Below, one piece after another: positions 58,276 through 64,000 of a stretch of DNA of 64,000 nt. Under the pieces are notes generated by a model. The model did not search any database and was not told the origin of the DNA. It saw only the letters and a list, made by a program, of their open reading frames with translations. This DNA is from Arthrinium phaeospermum. Taxonomy: Eukaryota; Ascomycota; Sordariomycetes; Amphisphaeriales; Apiosporaceae. The translations under genes and the position numbers were made by a program. The stretch is taken from contig QYRS01000006.1 in NCBI GenBank assembly GCA_006503535.1, positions 2,046,001-2,110,000 on the forward strand, written 5' to 3'. The first letter of the stretch is position 1; each line of letters begins with the position of its first letter.

Positions 58276-60509
58276 ATGTCCTCCAGTACCCTCACGACGA
58301 TGGCTACCGCGCAGGCCACGAACGAGATCCCGTCCGGCCCGGCCACGCCGCCGGACGACAGTCTTGCCGTTGACGAGCGTTCAGAGGCCAACACCAAGCC
58401 CGTCTTTTTCAAGCCCAAGCCGAACCCCGAGTATGTGACCGGCGCCAAACTCTACCTCATCATATTTGCCATGGCGTTCGCCAGCTTCCTTAGTATCCTG
58501 GACAATATGATCGTTAGCACGGCAAGTCTGGTCTCCCGAACGATGACCTCAGGTTTCGGGCTAATCGTAGGATTCGGTCCAGGCCATACCGAAGATCACC
58601 AACGACTTTCATTCTCTTGCCGATGTCGGTTGGTACGCCAGTGCCTATCAGTTCGGGAGGTACGCCTTGCATATCCCCTACCTATGAGACAGCTGTTTGC
58701 GTGTCTAACTCTATCGTGCCCTCAAGTGCTGCACCGCAGCCACTAACAGGGAGAATCTACAAGTACTTCAATACCAAGGTTTGTATTGTGTATGCGCTGC
58801 TTCTGTTTTAATCTGATTTCTGACCGGCGCAGCGGGCCTTTCTCACCTTCTTTGCCGTGTTCGAAATCGGCTCGATTCTCTGCGGTGCTGCTACCTCTTC
58901 GGCCATGTTCATCGTCGGCCGTTTCGTTGCGGGCGTTGGGAACGCAGGTATCGCTACCGGTGCCATCGCCATTATTTCCAATTGCGCGCCTCTTCAGAAG
59001 CGTCCAAGTAAGCGAGGGTCCTGGGAATCTCTATAAACTTCGTAACACTAACATCTTTGGCTAGTGCTAATCGGACTGACCATGGGATGTAAGTCACTCA
59101 TTCGTCGGGAAACCTTCGCCGTGGACCGGACTAACTCGCGACCAACAGTCAACATGCTTGGACTTGTTTTAGGGCCCTTGATAGGGGGCGCTTTTACAAC
59201 TTATAGTACCTGGCGGTGGTGTACGTTTTCGCTTTCCCATTCTCTCCCTGGATGATTGACTTACGGATGCAGGCTTTTATGTGAACGTCCCGGTTGGCGC
59301 AGTGGCCATACTTGCCATAGTCTTTCTGCACACGCCCGAGGAGAGCCTTAAGCCCCCAGCCCGCACGCTACTACCAAGACTACACCACCATCTTGACCTT
59401 GTGGGCTTCTTTCTCTTTGCGCCTGCTGTGTTGCAACTCCTCCTCGCTCTCCAGTTTGGCGGCGGCCAGACGTATGCCTGGAGCTCTTCTCAGGTAATAG
59501 GTCTCTTCTGCGGCGCCGCGGCGACCGCAGTCGTCTGGTTCTTCTGGAATCGATTCCGAGGAGACGAGGCAATGCTGCCGCGCGCCCTGATCAGGCAAAA
59601 GAACGTCTTGGCGTCATGCATCTTCATAGCTTTCATGATGTCCGCTGTCTTTGGAGCGATCTACTATCTCCCCATTTATTTCCAGGCTGTCAAAGGGGCG
59701 AGTGCAATGCTGAGTGCAGTGTACCTCCTTCCAATGATAGTCGCGCAGCTCATAACGGCTGCCCTGGCAGGAGCTGTTGGTAAGTTGGAAGCCCGTGGCC
59801 TATATTCACAATTAAGAGTTCACTGCAGATACTGACGCGCGGGTGCAGTAAGCAAAATTGGCTATATAATTCCTGTGGCGGTCGTTTCCACGGTGTTCCT
59901 CTCCGCCGGAACCGGTCTTTACTCCCTCCTCCAACCCGACACTCCAGTTGGTCCATGGATAGGGTACCAAATTCTTGGCGGCATCGGCTTCGGCGCCGGG
60001 CTACAGCTGGTTCGTCAACTCTCCGTGACGCAATATGCGGACGTTATTCATATCTTGCTGACTCGCTGAACGGTGTATAGCCTATCATATCCGTCCAGGC
60101 GGCGATGGCTGGCGAGGAGCTGGCCTCTGGCATCGCCTTTGTTATCTTCGGCCAGGCTATCGGGCCCACGATCGTCATGAGCCTCTACAACATCATCTTC
60201 CTGGAGACCTTGAACAGGGAGATTCCCCGCCTTGCGCCAGGAGTCGACCCCCAAGCCATTGTAGGCGCAGGGGTCTCCGGATTCCGCTCCTTCGTCTCGG
60301 CTGAACATCTGCCCGGTGTTTCCGCTGCATACGCAAACAGCATCGACCGCATATTTTACTTGGCAGCTGGCATGGCGGCGGCCAATGGGATATTTGTCTG
60401 GGGAATGGGCTGGCATGATGTGAGGAAGAAGGACGAGGGCAGTATCGACGCCGAAAGCGGCGGTAAGGACCACAGCCAGAGCGCAGAAGAGGGTGAAAAG
60501 GCAGCTTGA
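58276..60509 (+). CDS. MFS transporter, DHA2-like (14-helix drug/toxin efflux type)
   Basis: A multi-exon gene starting [20 protein letters not shown]. After an about 55-residue cytosolic N-terminus the first helix ([20 protein letters not shown]) is followed by the family motif [100 protein letters not shown] and [23 protein letters not shown] motifs follow, then the second half to a polar tail ([12 protein letters not shown]). The first intron (58522-58582) is GC-AG: only a GCAAGT donor after ACG gives the conserved [10 protein letters not shown]. Likely exports the cluster product or confers self-protection across the plasma or vesicle membrane. Confidence 0.9.
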
Positions 60510-61466
60510 AGTCGCGGCCTAGGACTGCGTGTTCTTCGGCTGTTCAAGCGGGCAGCCAGGCTGGCCTTGGAAAGGTGCAATCTGAGAACCCAGAGTGGCA
60601 AAGATACACCACAATGACCACAATAGCCCATGTTAAAGGGCTTCTTGATTTCATTCTGCCGAATACGGTCTTTGCTGAGAAGAAGTCGAATGGGTTAGTT
60701 ATAGATTATGAGTTGTAATTATATTTTTTAAACGGTGGAGGCCATCCTGCCATTATTGAAAGCCAGAGCCTCCTATTCATTCTCATCGTCGCTACCACCA
60801 AGGTACTAACCTGTGTATGCTTAATTGGGTGTGTTGTTCTTGGCTGCGTAGTCATTAGGCACAAGTTCCATCTACTTCTTAAAGTCTCGGCCTAGATAAA
60901 GGGAGTAATTATAAAGGTTTGTTAAGGGAAGGGGGCTGTTGGTACGTGACAGTCACTGGCCACCAACACCTGGTCGATTTGTGGCATTTGGATAAACGTC
61001 GCTGTTGTAACGTGTTTGGAGAGAAAGACTAGAATGAAAACTCATGGACAATAGGTAACCCGATTGCAGAAAATGGATTCGTTTACAATGGGAGGTTCGA
61101 TGCTCCGCAGAATCCCTACGACGCCAGTTGGGATGGCGGCGATGGCGGGGGAAGCCGGAGCCAAAGGGCCTTTCGGGACTCGCCAGAATCTGGGTGATCG
61201 TATAAGCTTGTGGCATTCCGTCTGTGACAGTGATTCGTAGCCGCCTAGCCGTGTCGTGTGACGAATAGTAGTCTGCAGCTATCTTGTAGTGTTACTTCAG
61301 AAATTGAGCAGTCAAATCCCGGGGCGCTGGAACCGAAGAGAAACCCCGATTCGACATGTTCTCCGCCGTAACATGTGCACTCGGTTTAAGCCATGGGTTG
61401 ATCCCTTCAATCCGCAGGTTGGTTACTAATTGCCTTGCGTCTTCTTCACAGCATCCATTGGCAACA
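60510..61466. other. gene-free stretch
   Basis: 3' flank of the MFS gene and promoter of the kinase-like gene. The kinase frame is open upstream to an ATG at 61356, so a longer N-terminus is possible. Nothing else was recognised. Confidence 0.4.
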
Positions 61467-62733
61467 ATGGCGGAGCTTGACGGGATTCCGAAGCCGACTG
61501 GCTACAAACTTCTCGAAGCTATCGAAGTCGATGATGCTTTATTGAAGCGTAAGTACATAGCAAGGCTGGTGGCACCAGCGCTTCATTCGATGGACTCTGA
61601 TCTATACTCACTGTCCTTGTCAGACTTTCCCGAGGCGTCCAAATTCGTCAGTGCCGAGCGCCACGGTGCCAGTTTCTGGACGAGCACTGCCCGGATCGAT
61701 CTTGAACTGACAGACGGCACTCCATACCGTCTTTTCCTCAAAACGTCCACTGGCGACTTGGGCATGAGCATACTCAGGGGCGAGTACCATGGGGCCAAAG
61801 CAATCCACAGGTTTACCCCTGAAGGCATTCCGCGTCCGGTCGCCTGGGGCACCTACAAGTCGGACCCCAACACGCACTTCTATTTCTGCGAGTTCATGGA
61901 CATGAAGAACGAGGTACCCGACATCCGTAAATTCTCCTCCATGCTGGCCAAGCTCCATCGGGACAGTATGGCGTCGCCGGATTCCCCCGGCCGCTTCGGC
62001 TTCCACGTCATGACCCACGAGGGCAGCATGTACCAGGACGTGACGTGGTGCACGAAGTGGGAGGAATTCTTCCAGCGTCGCTTGCAGTCCTTCGTCGATC
62101 AAGAGGTCGTCGCGCAAGGCCCCAGCGAGGAGCTCGACAAGATCCTGCCGGCGTTCATGGACAAGGTCATCCCCCGCCTCCTGCGGCCCCTCGCAACCCA
62201 TGGACGCAGCCTCCGGCCTGCCTTGCTGCATGGTGATGTATGGTATGGCAACCTGGCCACCAACGCAAACACTGGAGCACCGATTTATTTCGATCCTGCC
62301 GTGTTCTGGGGGCATAACGAATGTGAGAAACTCTATCCAACCCCCCTTCAAAGTGAACTTTGGGGTTTCTCATCGTGGGTGTGCAGATGATGTCGGCAGC
62401 ATGGCCACGCCGCGCTATCAACTCGGACGAGACTGGATGGATGAATATCACAAGTGCTTCCCTAAATCAGCCCCTGAGGATGATTACGAGGACCGCAATG
62501 CGCTCTATGCAATGTAAGCCACCGGAACTTGGGATACCAACCAGGCTGACACACAAGGTAGAAGCGGGCATTTCTGTGCGTCCACTCTTTACCCAGATAA
62601 TAAGAACTTCCGGAAGATGTAAGTTGGTTTGGAGTTTTCAAAGGCTTTGTATATCCGTCTGACCGCGAGCAGGGCCATTGGAGACATGAAGAAGCTGCTG
62701 GAGAAGTTCCCCCACGGTTATCAGGGCGAGTGA
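61467..62733 (+). CDS. fructosamine-kinase/APH-like phosphotransferase
   Basis: Four exons. The start is the ATG giving MAELDGIPKPTGYKLLEAIE; an in-frame ATG at 61356 would add 37 residues. Kinase-like features: YRLFLKTSTGDLGMSILRGE (ATP-site Lys and following Glu), FYFCEFMDMKNEVPD (hinge), ALLHGDVWYGNLAT (catalytic Asp of the HGD loop) and PIYFDPAVFWGHNE (metal-binding Asp). Splicing GHNE to YDVGSMATPRYQLG and on to ASTLYPDNKNFRKM and AIGDMKKLLEKFPHGYQGE restores the family's C-terminus. Fructosamine kinases phosphorylate ketoamines on proteins or small molecules. In this neighbourhood it may act on a cluster compound or be an unrelated repair enzyme; the choice is open. Confidence 0.88.
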
Positions 62734-62843
62734 CCTGCCACACTCCCTCAGTCGTTGAGCAGGAACACAATTAGTAGGTTTGAATGTTGACAACATTAGT
62801 TGACTACCACATGCATGTAATAAGCTTGTTCATCCAACTGTCA

Positions 62844-64000
62844 TTATGTACCTGCGACGTGCCGAGCTAGTCTCCATTTCCTACCATACATCCGCTCGAT
62901 AAGATAGAAGAACCCCGCAAGTAGACAGAACGACCCGAGCAACGTGAAAGCCCAGCCAAATCCTATTTCATCAATAATCATCTGCAACGTACCGACAAGA
63001 ACCGCCGACATGATGCATCGTACAATATTAGATGACGCTTGGGCGGTAGCGGGGACGTCTTCATTGATGTCGACCAATAGAGTGTTATTGATCTGACCAA
63101 GGTGTTAGTGGAGTGCGTCTCCGGTAACCGCTCAATTGCGCTTACATTAAAGCATGTCTGTATCGAAAGACCGGCGAAGAACAAGCAGATCAATGGGCCC
63201 GCCATATGCTACATAGACTGGTCAGTCTGTATCATGCATAATCGGAGGAATGAGCCGAGTACACCCACAACATGGTGATAGACTAGCCACCCGTAGGTCA
63301 CAACAGAAACCAGCGCCACGAGAGTGGGGAGAAACACGCTTCTGAGGCGAGCCTCTTCGACGGGAAAGTGTAACAGATCATCGCCAGATACCTTGTTAAT
63401 GGGCAGTCCATGGGACCGCGCCACGATGCGGTAGTCGCGATCAATCCATCTCCCAGACACAATAGTCGAGATGATGGCCCCGACACCGAATGGCAGGTAA
63501 ACGAACCCAGCCCGCAAATAGTCTAGATGATATACCTCGACAAATGATGTCGACAGTGAAGTGTGAATGCAGCAGTACACCGTGTACAGAAAGCTTCCGG
63601 GCATGATGCTAACGGCAACATCCTTGCGAGACAGTACCACGAGGCTCTTGAGGGGATTCGGAATTCTTAGAGCCCTTGGAGGTAGGTCAATGATGTTCGC
63701 ATGACCCTGTCGTGCCCACGGCCGCAATACCCCTGGGAGAAGAGGGTGCGAGAACTTCGGGGGCCTGATTGCTCCGTTCCCCACCAAAGCCCGATTTGTC
63801 TCTGGGAGTAGAAGAATCATCAGTACGAGGCAAATGCCTGATACGATGGCGAGGAACCAGAATATCCACCTCCATCCAGGTCCGGAAGCCATGGCACCAC
63901 CGATAACAGGCCCGATGCTTGGGGCGGTGGTGATTCTGCACCAATCATCGATTTAGCCTTGCATGGCGGCAAACATAAAGGGGTTAGCAAGCCCATCGTT
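62844..64000 (-). CDS. MFS transporter, DHA1-like, 5' end outside the window
   Basis: C-terminal part of a 12-helix drug:H+ antiporter-type transporter. Starting at the right edge the exons give ITTAPSIGPVIGGAMASGPG (motif C region), WRWIFWFLAIVSGICLVLMI, LLLPETNRALVGNG (the helix 6 end), a cytosolic loop, PGSFLYTVYCCIHTSLSTSF, LRAGFVYLPFGVGAIISTIV, a short exon GPLICLFFAGLSIQTCFN, and a last exon with INNTLLVDINEDVPATAQAS and FTLLGSFCLLAGFFYLIERM. The first five or so helices lie beyond the window. A second transporter at a cluster edge is common. Confidence 0.88.

Overview
The window looks like nuclear DNA of a filamentous ascomycete (Pezizomycotina, probably Sordariomycetes-like). Genes carry short introns of about 50-110 bases, there is an AT-rich block that looks degraded by repeat-induced point mutation (RIP), an intron-bearing tRNA-Met is present, and many families are typical of these fungi (Clr5-domain protein, fungal rhodopsin-like membrane proteins, ORMDL, TRAMP zinc-knuckle protein, NRPS-like enzyme). 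The species cannot be told. Gene models were spliced by eye from GT..AG boundaries, reading-frame continuity and remembered family motifs. No search was run.

Left part (1-29.9 kb). An AT-rich block (1-1515) is followed by a seven-helix rhodopsin-like protein, a Clr5-domain protein, tRNA-Met and tRNA-Gly, and a caffeoyl-CoA-type O-methyltransferase. A secreted Thr/Ser/Pro-rich GPI-type protein follows, with a one-base frameshift inside a tandem repeat. Then come the sphingolipid regulator ORMDL, an Air1/2-like zinc-knuckle protein, a gene-free stretch of about 6 kb, and a large disordered protein with a split histone-fold-like N-terminus. This part is mostly ordinary chromosome.

Right part (29.9-64 kb). 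This looks like a secondary-metabolite cluster that continues past the right edge. The core is a three-domain NRPS-like enzyme (adenylation, thiolation, thioesterase; 35.9-39.0 kb) of the type that joins two aryl-pyruvates into quinones or furanones. A PLP enzyme of the ACC-synthase/aminotransferase fold sits next to it and could supply the keto acid. Around them lie a LaeA-like methyltransferase, five fungal O-methyltransferase-type proteins (A-E), a P450, an NmrA-type NAD(P)-binding protein, a second rhodopsin-like membrane protein, two MFS transporters and a fructosamine-kinase/APH-type kinase. At the left edge is a broken SDR reductase with a stop codon, a frameshift and a damaged glycine motif.

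The most interesting signal is in the O-methyltransferase set. A, C and E are paralogs sharing exon structure. C and E have Arg where A has the catalytic-base His, and their SAM motif I has lost its acidic residue. They may be pseudoenzymes or have been recruited to another reaction, such as OMT-fold pericyclase chemistry. No cluster-specific transcription factor was recognised.
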